This document shows, one piece after another, positions 1-8,916 of a DNA stretch of 64,000 bases. The stretch's first letter is position 1, and each line of letters opens with the position of its first letter. This DNA comes from Porphyromonas gingivalis ATCC 33277 (GTDB taxonomy: Bacteria; Bacteroidota; Bacteroidia; Bacteroidales; Porphyromonadaceae), in contig NC_010729.1 of the NCBI RefSeq assembly GCF_000010505.1, forward strand, positions 372,001-436,000, written 5' to 3'. The notes under the pieces are model-generated. The model made no database searches, had not been told where the DNA came from, and saw only the letters and a list, made by a program, of their open reading frames with translations. The position numbers were made by a program, and so were the translations under genes.

Positions 1-567
1 AAACCTTATGCAAAAGGGAATTTCAAAGCATACGAACAGGAATTGATCGGTCGCTTCAAACACGGCGAATCCATCCACAGCGACAGCATCCGTTTCCCCG
101 ATTCTCTTCGCTACAAGACTCTCGTCACGGGGCGCACCGTTTATGGTGGGGGAGGCATTATGCCGGATCTTTTCATCCCAACGGATACGGCCTTGTTCAA
201 CAAGCTGCATCGTGAGCTGCTGAACAAGGGTATCTTTAATCGGGCTGTACTCAAATATGTGGATGCACATCGTCAGAAACTGCGCCAACGCTTCCCCGAC
301 AGACAGTCATACGCCACGTTTAGCATTCCCGAAGAACTGACTGAAAGCCTGAAAGCATTTGCCGAAGCTGAGAAAATCACATGGAGCACCGAACTTTTTG
401 CTCAAGCCGAAGAGCTTATCAAGTGTCAGCTCCATGCCTATATCGCACGTGATATTCTGGGGGAGAACGACTTCTTCTATTTCTTCAATCGCATGGATAA
501 GGAATATATAAAAGCACTCGATCTCCTCAATGATTCCGACGAATACAAACGTCTCCTCGGAAAGTAA
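1..567 (+). CDS. S41 family (C-terminal processing) peptidase, 3' part
   Basis: The reading frame is open from base 1, so the gene begins upstream of the window and only the last 188 residues are visible. The stretch TVYGGGGIMPD followed by LFIPTDT is typical of the C-terminal part of Bacteroidota S41 serine proteases of the CtpA/Prc type, which cleave exported proteins in the periplasm. The catalytic Ser/Lys core should lie just upstream and is not seen here. The tail after the protease core (about residues 60-188) is charged and helical and ends in KRLLGK. The first ATG-like codons inside the window are not the true start. Family assignment is from motif recognition. The neighbour downstream is a lipoprotein gene on the same strand after 71 bp. 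Confidence 0.8.
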   Translation, partial: KPYAKGNFKAYEQELIGRFKHGESIHSDSIRFPDSLRYKTLVTGRTVYGGGGIMPDLFIPTDTALFNKLHRELLNKGIFNRAVLKYVDAHRQKLRQRFPDRQSYATFSIPEELTESLKAFAEAEKITWSTELFAQAEELIKCQLHAYIARDILGENDFFYFFNRMDKEYIKALDLLNDSDEYKRLLGK

Positions 568-621
568 TATTTAGCATAAAAGGGGACACCGGAAAGATAC
601 CAAACAACCGCTCGGTTACGT

Positions 622-629
622 TAGCTTTG
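622..629 (+). promoter_or_regulatory. Possible -7 box (TAGCTTTG) of the lipoprotein gene
   Basis: TAGCTTTG fits the Bacteroidota TAnnTTTG -7 consensus and lies 10 bp before the ATG at 639. I see no good TTTG -33 element at the expected 19-21 bp spacing, so this is a weak call. If used, the leader would be extremely short. Confidence 0.3.
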
Positions 630-638
630 TAGAGGATT

Positions 639-2159
639 ATGAAAGAGATAAGTAGATTGACAGCTGTCATATTACTCGCTGTGGGCTTCGTACTTGCCAA
701 TGGCAGCTGTTCGGATGACTTCGACAAATATGCCGAGTCTCCGGAAGATCGTGCCGAATTTTCTGCCGATACCATCAAGTTCGATACCCTTTTCAGCCGA
801 GTCAGTTCTTCCACTCGGACATTCATGGTATACAACCGGCTCAATCGTTCGCTACGTCTGAGCGAAGTGGAGCTGGTGGGAGGCAAAAACCGTGGCTACC
901 GTGTGAATGTGGACGGACATGTAGGCACCAAGTTTTCCGATCTGACCATTCTTCCGAAGGATAGTATGTTCATCTTCGTCGAAGCTACTTTTCCTGAAGG
1001 GGAGAGCGATGATCCGGTCGAGGTTAAAGACTCTCTCCGTTTCCTTATCAATGGACGTACGGACTATGTCCTGTTGCAGGGTTTTCGTCAGAATGTAGAC
1101 GAAGTGACCGCTTTGGTTATCGATCGGGATACGATATTTGGAGCACAACGTCCCACCTTGCTTCTCGACAGCCTTGTCGTTCAGCAGGGTGCTACCCTTA
1201 CTTTACCTGCCGGATGCCGTCTGCTGATGGCCAATAAGGCCCACATCAAGGTTCGGGGTCGCCTAATGGCGGAGGGCAATCCGGCCAAGCGAGTGATGAT
1301 AGAGAATCTGCGCCACGATCTCCTCGTACAGGATGTACCTTATACCCTCGTTCCCGGACAGTGGGGCGGGATTCTTTTCTCTGAAGAGAGTCGTGGCAAT
1401 GAACTTCGTTATACTACTATCCGCAACGGTCGGTGGGGAATCATTGCCGAAGGCGGTAAGGATGTCACCACCCCAAAATTGCTTTTGGATGGCTGTATGG
1501 TCACCAATACGAAAGGCTCCGGTCTGGCTGCTTCCGGTGGCTATATCCGTATTCTGAACAGCGAGATCAGCAATACCCTCGGCTATACTGTAGCCCTCTT
1601 CGGCAGCGTATGCGAATTGACCCAAAGCACTGTTTGCAATTTCTATAGATGGGACAACCGCCAAGGGGAAGCCTTGCGCTACGTGACGGCATTCGCTCCC
1701 GATGTGGCAGGCGGATCCTATACTCCCTCATCGGACAGTCGTCTGATTTTGTCCAACAGCATTGTCGATGGCAGTCGGTCTGTGGTCAAACAGGGAGATA
1801 AAGAGAGTGGAGGAGAAATCAGTCTGTCCGACGGTTCACCGTCCGATAATGAAGCCCCGGTACTTGCACGCCTTACGATACGCAACAGCTATGTACGTGC
1901 CCGTTCGAGCATCCTCAATGTCGGATATAATGTGATGGAGGCCGACAAGAACAACCCGACCGACAGTATCTATTATAGTGTAGGGTACGACTTGATCAAA
2001 AAGAAGTACAACTTCCGCTACGACTATCATCCTCTGCCCAATGCCCCATTCGTAGGGAAAGCCGATCCTGCTATCATAGCGTTGTTCCCCAATGACTTGA
2101 CCGGAGAACCCCGCCGGACAGCTACCGTGGGGGCTTTCGAAGTAAAGCCCCGTCCTTGA
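639..2159 (+). CDS. Lipoprotein, probable right-handed beta-helix protein
   Basis: 506 residues. A signal sequence (residues 1-23, hydrophobic AVILLAVGFVLA) precedes Cys24, which is followed by SDD. Acidic residues just after the lipidated Cys are known in Bacteroidota as a surface-export signal, so exposure on the cell surface is an inference. Residues about 180-420 carry repeated short strands of the form LTLPAGCRLLM, IKVRGRLMAEG, LRYTTIRNGRWGI and IRILNSEISN. These resemble rungs of a parallel beta-helix as in pectate-lyase-like folds. No catalytic motif is recognised, so the substrate is unknown. It lies 33 bp upstream of ung on the same strand. Confidence 0.75.
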   Translation: MKEISRLTAVILLAVGFVLANGSCSDDFDKYAESPEDRAEFSADTIKFDTLFSRVSSSTRTFMVYNRLNRSLRLSEVELVGGKNRGYRVNVDGHVGTKFSDLTILPKDSMFIFVEATFPEGESDDPVEVKDSLRFLINGRTDYVLLQGFRQNVDEVTALVIDRDTIFGAQRPTLLLDSLVVQQGATLTLPAGCRLLMANKAHIKVRGRLMAEGNPAKRVMIENLRHDLLVQDVPYTLVPGQWGGILFSEESRGNELRYTTIRNGRWGIIAEGGKDVTTPKLLLDGCMVTNTKGSGLAASGGYIRILNSEISNTLGYTVALFGSVCELTQSTVCNFYRWDNRQGEALRYVTAFAPDVAGGSYTPSSDSRLILSNSIVDGSRSVVKQGDKESGGEISLSDGSPSDNEAPVLARLTIRNSYVRARSSILNVGYNVMEADKNNPTDSIYYSVGYDLIKKKYNFRYDYHPLPNAPFVGKADPAIIALFPNDLTGEPRRTATVGAFEVKPRP

Positions 2160-2192
2160 AAGACAATATACACGTTACATAAACAGAAAAAC

Positions 2193-2861
2193 ATGAAAGA
2201 GGTACAAATTGAAGCCGGATGGAAAAAGGTTTTACAGGAAGAATTCGATAAATTTTATTTCGAAAAGCTGACCGACTTTGTGCGTGAAGAGTATCGGCAG
2301 AGTCCGATTTACCCCCCGGCCCGATTTATTTTTCGAGCATTTGACACTTGCCCTTTCGACCGCGTCAAAGTCGTTATTCTTGGACAAGATCCCTATCATG
2401 AACCCGGGCAAGCCGAAGGGTTGGCTTTCTCAGTGCCGACCGGTATACCCATCCCTCCCAGCTTACGCAATATCTGCGAAGAAATTCGTACCGATACCGG
2501 ACAGCCGGCTCATATAGATGGAGGAAGTCTTTTGCCGTGGGTAGAGCAAGGAGTATTACTGCTCAATGCCACGCTTACTGTTCGTGCAAGTCAGGCCGGT
2601 AGCCACCAAGGGCATGGATGGGAGACCTTTACGGATGCGGCCATAGAAGCCTTGGCCAAGCGTAGAGAACACCTTGTCTTTCTCCTCTGGGGAAGTTATG
2701 CCCGCCGAAAATCAGCCATGATCGATCCTCGCCGTCATCTCATTCTCGAAGCACCTCATCCTTCGCCACTCTCAGCACATCGCGGTTTTTTTGGCTGCAA
2801 GCATTTCAGCCGAACCAACGCATATCTCCGCCAGCACGGCATAGCCCCGATCGTTTGGTAG
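2193..2861 (+). CDS. ung: Uracil-DNA glycosylase
   Basis: 222 residues, the normal length for family 1 uracil-DNA glycosylases, which remove uracil from DNA after cytosine deamination or dUTP incorporation and so start base excision repair. GQDPYH at residues 64-69 holds the water-activating Asp, and the C-terminal HPSPLSAHRGFFG is the minor-groove leucine/histidine loop. Both motifs are intact. The gene follows the lipoprotein gene by 33 bp and may share its transcript. No terminator with a clear T-tract was found directly downstream. The next 940 bp are repeat-rich and without a gene. Confidence 0.97.
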   Translation: MKEVQIEAGWKKVLQEEFDKFYFEKLTDFVREEYRQSPIYPPARFIFRAFDTCPFDRVKVVILGQDPYHEPGQAEGLAFSVPTGIPIPPSLRNICEEIRTDTGQPAHIDGGSLLPWVEQGVLLLNATLTVRASQAGSHQGHGWETFTDAAIEALAKRREHLVFLLWGSYARRKSAMIDPRRHLILEAPHPSPLSAHRGFFGCKHFSRTNAYLRQHGIAPIVW

Positions 2862-3802
2862 CACCTTGATTAGAAACGTGATTGGCCGGCTTTGTTCCCT
2901 TCCGAGGACTACATGTAGGTGGAGTACACCTCGATCGAAGAGGCACACCATAAACAACCCCTGTTCGGCGTAAGAAAACGCCAATGTATTCGTTCCCTGA
3001 TTAGCGGGTTACACACTAAGATCTTGGGAGTTATAGGTTGTTCCGTTCAGGCAATTGTATAGGGGGCAATCCTGCTTCTGCCTGGATCGAACCAACATTG
3101 AAATTCGGATTGCTTTTTTGACCGAATGTTGCAGTCCGTACAGGAAGATGGGCTATACCACAAGGCAGATGGCGGTACACCGTAGAGGATAACGGGCTAT
3201 CCCGTACGGCTCTTCGAGCTACGCTGTAGAGCTCGGCGAGGTACGCTCTACAGCGTAGCGAGCCGAGCCGTAGAGTTCCGCTCCGTGAGCCGTAGAGGTG
3301 GCCGAGCTGAGCCGTAGAGCCCGGCGCGGTGAGCCCTACAGCGTAGCTCGAAGAGCCGTAGAGCGCAGCTCAGTACGCTCTACGGCGTAGCCCGAGTCGC
3401 TGTAGGGCGTAGCTCGACCCCCTTTCGGAGTATGTTCCGAACGGCTATAAAACAATGCGGATTCAATCCAAGAAAAATATGCAATATGCTGTTTGTCAGC
3501 GTATTTCATTTCTCAGTTGAAAGATTTCGACTTCGAGTGGATCCGACGTCCAATGAGACGTCAAACTTTTTCCCTTTCATTTTCTGATCGGTTATAGTCA
3601 ATGCCCCAACAAGAGCTTGATCGATAAGGTGGCTCTTATGAGAATCGACACCATATCGCTTACATCGAACTCACGTTAAAAAAGAAAACCTGCTTGGAGA
3701 AGGATTCCAAACAGGTGATAAGAAAGGTGTACCGATATGCATCCGAATAACCGGAGATGAGGTTTGTGCCCTCTTTGTCAAGAACAAAACGGCACAAGAG
3801 AG
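2862..3802. repeat. Intergenic region with GC-rich self-complementary repeats
   Basis: No credible gene in 940 bp. Bases about 3160-3425 are packed with short alternating copies of GCCGTAGAG / CTCTACGGC and GCTACGCTGTAGAG-like strings in both orientations, so the single strand can fold in many ways. The segment 3158-3230 (starting CCACAAGGCAGATGGCGGTA) is matched in inverted orientation by about 21190-21283 downstream of sufD, which shows that it is a dispersed element and not unique spacer. The flanks (2862-3150 and 3430-3670) show no further structure that I can name. Confidence 0.7.
3675..3716 (-). terminator. Rho-independent terminator of the HAD phosphatase gene
   Basis: Read on the minus strand, CCTGTTTGG pairs with CCAAGCAGG (3689-3715) and is followed by a T-rich run (3676-3688). 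It lies 87 bp downstream of the HAD stop codon. Confidence 0.7.
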
Positions 3803-4501
3803 TCAGAATATCTGCATCAGCTCGGACAAAGAGGAAATAATATGCATGGGTGCTCGTACACCGTCATCAGGTAAGATATGTCTGTTCGGGTTATACCAGA
3901 CAGATGCCAGACCGGCATTGGCCGCCCCGACTATATCGGCTTCCCAGCTATCTCCTATCATGATGCTTTCCGTCTTTCTGGCTTTGGCTTTGACGAGTGC
4001 GAAGTCGAATATCTTTTTGTTTGGCTTGTTGATACCCGCATCTTCGGATAGAATCACTCGGTCAATATAGGGTGCCAAACCACTATTGGTCAGTTTGGCA
4101 TGCTGGATTTCTCGAAAGCCGTTGCTAAGGATATAAACCTTGTAGTAACGGTGCAGATACTCCATCACCTCCAGAGCATGAGGGCAAAGTCGAGTTTTCC
4201 GCCCGGTAATGGACAGAAACTCTGCATTCCATGTTAGTATTTGTTCATCAGACAAAGTGAGATATCCGGTGAAAGGCCTTCTGAAACGCTCCAAAGTAAG
4301 GGTCGGCTTATCGATTTGCCCATACCGATACTCAGACCAAAGGGCTTCATTGTGAGGCAAATATATACTGAAGAAAGTTTCGAACGAGTCGAAATATCTA
4401 TCCCAGGCATGTGTATGATACAACTCTTCGAGGCTACTCTTATTATTATGATAAGTGTCCCAAAGCGTATCGTCGAGATCGATAAAAAGATGTTTTATCA
4501 T
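3803..4501 (-). CDS. HAD family hydrolase (YjjG-like nucleotidase/phosphatase)
   Basis: 232 residues from the ATG at 4501. An upstream in-frame extension exists, but the family normally begins right at the MIKHLFIDLDDTLWDT motif, so this start was chosen. Motif I is DLDDTLW (nucleophile Asp at about residue 8), motif II is ILSNGF and motif III is GDSWEADIVGAANAG. A helical cap lies between residues about 20 and 95. This arrangement matches subfamily I HAD phosphatases such as YjjG, which dephosphorylate pyrimidine nucleotides. The substrate here is inferred. It is followed by its own terminator and is separated from the next minus-strand gene by 265 bp. Confidence 0.85.
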   Translation of the reverse strand: MIKHLFIDLDDTLWDTYHNNKSSLEELYHTHAWDRYFDSFETFFSIYLPHNEALWSEYRYGQIDKPTLTLERFRRPFTGYLTLSDEQILTWNAEFLSITGRKTRLCPHALEVMEYLHRYYKVYILSNGFREIQHAKLTNSGLAPYIDRVILSEDAGINKPNKKIFDFALVKAKARKTESIMIGDSWEADIVGAANAGLASVWYNPNRHILPDDGVRAPMHIISSLSELMQIF

Positions 4502-4687
4502 GGAAAAAACGGAATGAGTACATGAGGATGCGGCCAAACCCGAAGTGTCGGAAGGAAGGAGAAGGGGCAAAACAGCAGAGGCAGCGGTATGCAGTTCTAC
4601 AGCCGGTGATACAAACATATCCACCTTTACAGAACCACTCGAGCCTATCCGCTGAAAACCGCACCTCTACCTTTCTGAAACAAGAGA

Positions 4688-4724
4688 AGAGGGTGTGTCC
4701 AACTTACGTTCTGACACACCCTCT
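4688..4724 (-). terminator. Terminator downstream of the coiled-coil lipoprotein gene
   Basis: Perfect 12-bp stem AGAGGGTGTGTC / GACACACCCTCT around a 13-base loop, with a T-rich stretch on the minus strand. It lies 43 bp after the stop codon at 4767. Confidence 0.65.
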
Positions 4725-4766
4725 TTATAAATGCCCTATGTGTGAGATTCTAAATGATTCGCCCGA

Positions 4767-5621
4767 TTAATTGGTTTGGATAACGAGCATTTTGGAGTTT
4801 TTCCAGAAAGCCTGGGGATCCTTGATACGAAGGGTGAGCATCTTGTCTGTGCCGCGAATCAATTCGTATGATGATGCAGGATGGCTGGTCAGCACATTAG
4901 CTTTCTTGGCCATGAGCGGGATCACTTTCAGGTTGCGCATATCGGCCTTCGTGAAGTATGTATCGTTATGCCCTTCAGTCAATACCTGACCACGACGAAC
5001 GATATTCATTTCTTTGAGGTCGCTGCTTGTTCCTATACAGTAGCGCACAGTATTGAGTTCGCGATCCTGACGAGCATTCTGTTCTGCCAAAGTCGCATTT
5101 TCTCTTGCACTGCTCTCAAGTTGCGCTCCCTGTGAGATAACTGTGGAGTCAAGCATGCCGATGGCGATATTCTTGCGCTCCAATTCTTCACGCAGCTGGT
5201 TTACTTCCTGAGTTTTTGCTTCGAGTTGCTGGCGCAACTGTGTCAAAGTCTTCATCAGGCGGCTGTTCTCACGTCCGCTCTTTTGGAGCTTTTCGGTCAG
5301 ATCGTCGATGCTCTTGCGGTTGGCTTGGAGCTTTTCGTTGATCAGTCTCATATTGTCATTGATGCGATCGCGCTGGCTGGCACGAATATCTCCGCTCAGA
5401 GGATTGAGATTGATCATGCCTTCCATGGCAGAGATTTCTTGGAAGTTGGTCAGAACTCCACTGATAATGGAGTCCATCTCTGCCAATTCGGATTCGTGTT
5501 GGCTGTTTACTGCTGCAATAGAGTCATACTGCATTTTCAGCTCTTTATAGGCACTGGAGTTTTTTCCACATGATACCAAGGCAAGAGTTAGCGCTGTGGC
5601 GATAAACAGTTTCTTCTTCAT
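4767..5621 (-). CDS. Coiled-coil lipoprotein, function unknown
   Basis: 284 residues from the ATG at 5621. This start gives a clean lipoprotein signal peptide, MKKKLFIATALTLALVSC, with Cys18; the longer frame does not. Residues about 25-190 are a long heptad-rich coiled coil (many E, Q, L, R; for example LRQQLEAKTQEVNQLREELE). A compact C-terminal region of about 90 residues follows (GTSSDLKEMNIVRRGQVL to the end). That region resembles conserved Bacteroidota envelope proteins of unknown role; no enzyme motif is visible. It is probably tethered in the periplasm. It sits 44 bp downstream of rsmI on the same strand and may be co-transcribed. Confidence 0.8.
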   Translation of the reverse strand: MKKKLFIATALTLALVSCGKNSSAYKELKMQYDSIAAVNSQHESELAEMDSIISGVLTNFQEISAMEGMINLNPLSGDIRASQRDRINDNMRLINEKLQANRKSIDDLTEKLQKSGRENSRLMKTLTQLRQQLEAKTQEVNQLREELERKNIAIGMLDSTVISQGAQLESSARENATLAEQNARQDRELNTVRYCIGTSSDLKEMNIVRRGQVLTEGHNDTYFTKADMRNLKVIPLMAKKANVLTSHPASSYELIRGTDKMLTLRIKDPQAFWKNSKMLVIQTN

Positions 5622-5665
5622 GTTCGTAATACTTTTATTAGCGTGACACTTCATTCATTCATAAC

Positions 5666-6367
5666 TTATTGCTTCTCTTCTTTTCTCCCTTTCGGGGCGG
5701 CTCCACCCACGATGAGAACGAATTCTCCCCTTGGAGGGTGGTTTTCGAAGTGAGCCAGTAATTCCGCGAGTGTTCCGCGGATCACCTCTTCGTGGAGTTT
5801 GCTCAGCTCCCGGCATGCAGCAGCTGGTCGATCGAGACCGAAAGTCTCCACAAATTGGGTCAGAGTCCTGAGCACCCGATGGGGCGACTCATAAAATATC
5901 ATCGTCCGGAGCTCTTCGGCCAATTCTTTCATTCGAGTTTGGCGGCCTTTCTTGACAGGCAGAAAACCTTCGAAAACAAACCTGTCGGCAGGGAGTCCGC
6001 TTGCTACCAAAGCCGGAATCAATGCTGTAGGTCCGGGCAGACATTCTACCACTACACCCAACTCGGCACATGCTCTGACAAGCAAAAAACCAGGGTCGCT
6101 GATCCCGGGAGTTCCGGCGTCGGAGATCAAAGCTATGCGTTCACCTCCGGATATCCGTTCGGCCAATGACTTGGCCGTACGATGTTCGTTGAATTTATGA
6201 TGGCTCTGGAGCGGACAGTGAATGTCGTAATGGTGGAGCAATACACTGCTGGTACGCGTGTCCTCTGCCAAAATCAGGTCTGCTTCGCGCAGTACCTTCA
6301 AGGCTCTCAAGGTAATATCCTCCAAATTGCCGATAGGAGTCGGCACGACTGTCAAACGTCCTTCCAT
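5666..6367 (-). CDS. rsmI: 16S rRNA (cytidine-1402-2'-O)-methyltransferase
   Basis: 233 residues. The protein begins LTVVPTPIGNLEDITLRAL and continues with ADLILAEDTRTS, ISDAGTPGISDPGF and FYESPHR, all signatures of RsmI (YraL), a tetrapyrrole-methylase-fold enzyme. RsmI uses S-adenosylmethionine to methylate the ribose of C1402 in the decoding centre of 16S rRNA. It is slightly shorter than the E. coli protein because the C-terminal extension is reduced. It lies 15 bp downstream of the unknown 158-residue gene, so the two are probably co-transcribed. Confidence 0.95.
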   Translation of the reverse strand: MEGRLTVVPTPIGNLEDITLRALKVLREADLILAEDTRTSSVLLHHYDIHCPLQSHHKFNEHRTAKSLAERISGGERIALISDAGTPGISDPGFLLVRACAELGVVVECLPGPTALIPALVASGLPADRFVFEGFLPVKKGRQTRMKELAEELRTMIFYESPHRVLRTLTQFVETFGLDRPAAACRELSKLHEEVIRGTLAELLAHFENHPPRGEFVLIVGGAAPKGRKEEKQ

Positions 6368-6382
6368 CGCAAATCCTACGGT

Positions 6383-6859
6383 TCAGTTCCTTCTACGGAA
6401 GAAATCCGACACTACTTCCGCAAAGTCATTTACCACCGGATCCTCTGCCTCCCATTGCATCCGCTGATGCAAATAGATCATAGCTTCAGCCGCTGACGAC
6501 AGCAATCCGAGATGGGCAGAGATGTCTCGCATAAGCTTGTCATCGTCTTGAAACAACTCCCGTCTAAAGCGAAAAAAATCCAACGTAGAGACTATCTTCT
6601 GCAAATCGAAGCCTGCAGGAGAGGGTCTCTCCTCTTGTTTTCCCTCTTGAGGTGTTATTTCCGTTAGCACAACGGGTTGCTTCGTTTGCTCCTTTTGTCT
6701 TGACGCTTCACGAATAAGCATACCGTTGATACGACTCAGCCTGTCAAAAATCTCAATCGCCTCATTTGGAGTCAATTCCGAGAGTTTCTCTCTATCGCCG
6801 AAGAGACGTTCCAAGTGCGTTAGCACATCAAAAATATCAGCATCATTTGCCGGATTCAT
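6383..6859 (-). CDS. Conserved hypothetical protein (158 aa)
   Basis: I do not recognise a family. The protein is soluble and has no signal peptide. It is helical and acidic, with a low-complexity hinge at about residues 60-80 (QKEQTKQPVVLTE, EGKQEERPSP) between an N-terminal and a C-terminal helical half. The C-terminal half contains LDFFRFRRELFQDDDKLM. It ends FFRRRN only 15 bp before rsmI on the same strand, which suggests a shared transcript and perhaps a translation-related role (inference). A ten-C homopolymer lies about 175 bp upstream of its start. Confidence 0.7.
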   Translation of the reverse strand: MNPANDADIFDVLTHLERLFGDREKLSELTPNEAIEIFDRLSRINGMLIREASRQKEQTKQPVVLTEITPQEGKQEERPSPAGFDLQKIVSTLDFFRFRRELFQDDDKLMRDISAHLGLLSSAAEAMIYLHQRMQWEAEDPVVNDFAEVVSDFFRRRN

Positions 6860-6896
6860 CAGGCTGACTCTTGAGTTAAAACATATTTGTTCGGCA

Positions 6897-6904
6897 CAAA
6901 CTTA
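6897..6904 (-). promoter_or_regulatory. Possible -7 box for the 158-aa gene / rsmI transcript
   Basis: On the minus strand this reads TAAGTTTG, which fits TAnnTTTG, and lies about 40 bp upstream of the ATG at 6859. No convincing -33 box was seen. Confidence 0.3.
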
Positions 6905-7061
6905 CAGAAAAAAAAATGAGAAATCCGCACTTTGACAGAAATATACATCCTGTAAATATGCCCAAAAGCATACTTCGCGCAGATAAAAATACGACTTCGG
7001 AGGGTAAAAAAAGCACTCCGATGACGGGCTTCCCCCCCCCCATCCGAACACAGAATCAAAC

Positions 7062-7100
7062 GAAAAAAAGGACTGCCATTCGATACTCGGGCAGTCCTTA
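7062..7100 (-). terminator. Rho-independent terminator of the Usp gene
   Basis: On the minus strand AAGGACTGCC pairs with GGCAGTCCTT (7069-7099), followed by a run of T. It lies 80 bp after the stop codon of the universal stress protein gene. Confidence 0.85.
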
Positions 7101-7178
7101 TGTAGAGGTGTATCTTATCAGGTCTAAACGGCTCTCTGAAGCAAACAGGAGCTTCTCAGCCGAAAAGCCGGAGAGATT

Positions 7179-8291
7179 CTAATTGTGCATTACCAAAAGC
7201 GGTGTTCCGGCATGGAAGAGCATTCGTCGTGCCATACTCGGATTGAAGAAGCGAGCGAAGAAATTCCTTCGATAAGTATTGACCACAATCATATCCACCT
7301 TTTCCTGACGAATGAATTTTTCCAAAGCGAGGGAGAAGTCTCCTTCGTCCAGCATGCTCACTTTGATCGTGGCATCGGGATAGTGATGCGCATGATACTC
7401 CCTGATGGCTTTGAGTTGCACTTGGTTCCATTCCGGTGTGCCCACTGAGATATTGAAGATGCTGTACGAAGGGTTGTTCTTGTCCAGCAGCTTCATCATG
7501 GCATCGAAGAGCACCAGATCGCGTTGGTCGAAGCTCGTAGCCACTGCTACATGCTTGGCCTGATTCAAATCGCTGAACGGCACTTCTTCCGGAATAACCA
7601 ACACAGGTACCTTGCTCGAATCTATTACTTCGGCTGCAACGCTTCCGATCAGATCCGAATCCTTGCGCGATTTGCCTCGCGTCCCCATCACGATCATTAC
7701 GGGTCTGTGTCGCTTGCAGTAACTAAGGATCACATCTTCCGGAGCACCGTCCAAAAGGACAGAGGAGAAAGATATTTCGGGAAGTTCTTCTCGCGTTATC
7801 CTTTCACGCAGCTCTTTCTTGAGCTTGTTCATCAGACGTTGTACACGCTGGTATTCTTTGCGCAGGCTGACTTCATTGCTGAGCTGGAACACAGCCGTAT
7901 CGCCCACCGTAAGAGGTGTGGAGAAAAACGGACTGATATAGACGTGCATCAATACGACCCGAAGTCCGCGACGGGCTGCAAAGTTGAAGCCCAGTTCGCA
8001 TATCTTCATCGTATATTCGCTGAAGTCCACAGGGATGAGAACATATTCCTCCGTATTTTTCGCTCGTTTCTTGGGATCCTCCTGATCCCATTTGTTATCC
8101 TCTATAATACTGAGAGCACGAGGTAGATCGGTCTCTTTGATCCTCACCCGAACGCCGGCAGAGATAACGGGTTGTATCTGATTCACATTATGAAGATACG
8201 CTTCTATACCCTCAGTTTCGAGGAGAGACTTCAGTATCTGGGCTTTCTCATAGGAATGAATAGCCAGGGTCACTAATTTTTCTTCTTTCAT
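7179..8291 (-). CDS. Tandem universal stress protein with N-terminal DUF2007-type domain
   Basis: 370 residues. Residues 1-70 (LVTLAIHSYEKAQILKSLLE, GVRVRIKETDLPRAL) look like the small DUF2007 signal-transducing domain often found in Bacteroidota. Two Usp folds follow. The first, at about residues 83-225, carries the ATP-binding-type glycine motif MGTRGKSRKDSDLIGSVA. The second, at about 230-370, lacks that motif. Usp proteins respond to starvation and redox stress; the exact partner is unknown. It stands alone with its own terminator downstream. The domain combination is seen in the sequence, while the stress role is family knowledge. Confidence 0.85.
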   Translation of the reverse strand: MKEEKLVTLAIHSYEKAQILKSLLETEGIEAYLHNVNQIQPVISAGVRVRIKETDLPRALSIIEDNKWDQEDPKKRAKNTEEYVLIPVDFSEYTMKICELGFNFAARRGLRVVLMHVYISPFFSTPLTVGDTAVFQLSNEVSLRKEYQRVQRLMNKLKKELRERITREELPEISFSSVLLDGAPEDVILSYCKRHRPVMIVMGTRGKSRKDSDLIGSVAAEVIDSSKVPVLVIPEEVPFSDLNQAKHVAVATSFDQRDLVLFDAMMKLLDKNNPSYSIFNISVGTPEWNQVQLKAIREYHAHHYPDATIKVSMLDEGDFSLALEKFIRQEKVDMIVVNTYRRNFFARFFNPSMARRMLFHAGTPLLVMHN

Positions 8292-8372
8292 CTCAATAAA
8301 ACATGTTGTTGGGTTAGTTCCTTATTGTGATCATTTTCGCTGTTTTCGTGCTGTGTATCTGTGCGCTATTCG

Positions 8373-8418
8373 CAAAAAAGCCACTTCGGTCGCTTCTTAT
8401 TGCAGACCGGAAGTGGCT
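8373..8418 (-). terminator. Rho-independent terminator of the small HTH gene
   Basis: On the minus strand AGCCACTTCCGGTC pairs with GACCGAAGTGGCT (8379-8418 in window coordinates) and is followed by six T. It lies about 38 bp downstream of the stop codon. Confidence 0.85.
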
Positions 8419-8455
8419 CCGAGTTTATTATTGGGGAAACGCCTGCCTCAAAGGA

Positions 8456-8710
8456 CTATGCATTGGCTTCGCCCAGCATAGACAAAGCTCTCTCTAAGAT
8501 AGTTGTGTCATCCAACTCAACAATACCTCCTTCCGGTCCTGCTTCGATATGAACACCGCAGCTACGACCTTCTCTGAAATTGGCACCGCCGAAATAGTTG
8601 CGTACGGTTTCCACTCGCAGCCCCAACTCATCGGCAATGCGTTGCATAGCGCCATCGGGCAAGCTGTCTTTGATTCTTCTCAGTTCATTGAATGTGATTG
8701 TCTTAGTCAT
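8456..8710 (-). CDS. Small HTH DNA-binding protein
   Basis: 84 residues. Residues about 15-40 (PDGAMQRIADELGLRVETVRNYF) read as a helix-turn-helix with a recognition helix typical of Bacteroidota DNA-binding proteins of this size. The C-terminal half (GVHIEAGPEGGIVELDDTTILERAL) forms a short beta/helix element that is probably used for dimerisation. Such proteins are very conserved and abundant in Porphyromonas and Bacteroides, but their regulons are unknown to me. It is monocistronic, with its own terminator. Confidence 0.8.
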   Translation of the reverse strand: MTKTITFNELRRIKDSLPDGAMQRIADELGLRVETVRNYFGGANFREGRSCGVHIEAGPEGGIVELDDTTILERALSMLGEANA

Positions 8711-8916
8711 GGGAATAATTTCGTCTTTTTTTGTGGTTCAACAATCAGTTTGTTATTCTGCCCCTAACTTAGACATATTATTTGACAATACCAAAACTCA
8801 AAAGCTTCTATCCGCTCTTTATCCTGCAAAGGCTTGGCTTTGCCTCCGAGGGGAAAGAGCCGAAAAAAAAGACGATGGATAAACGCTTGTGCTGTGAAAA
8901 AGGGAATACCTAATCA

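Larger units (their letters stand above)
6860..7178. other. Intergenic region with C10 homopolymer
   Basis: This 319-bp gap between two minus-strand genes holds a run of ten C residues (7032-7041), a terminator at 7062-7100, and the upstream region of the 158-residue gene. I see no gene. Confidence 0.6.
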
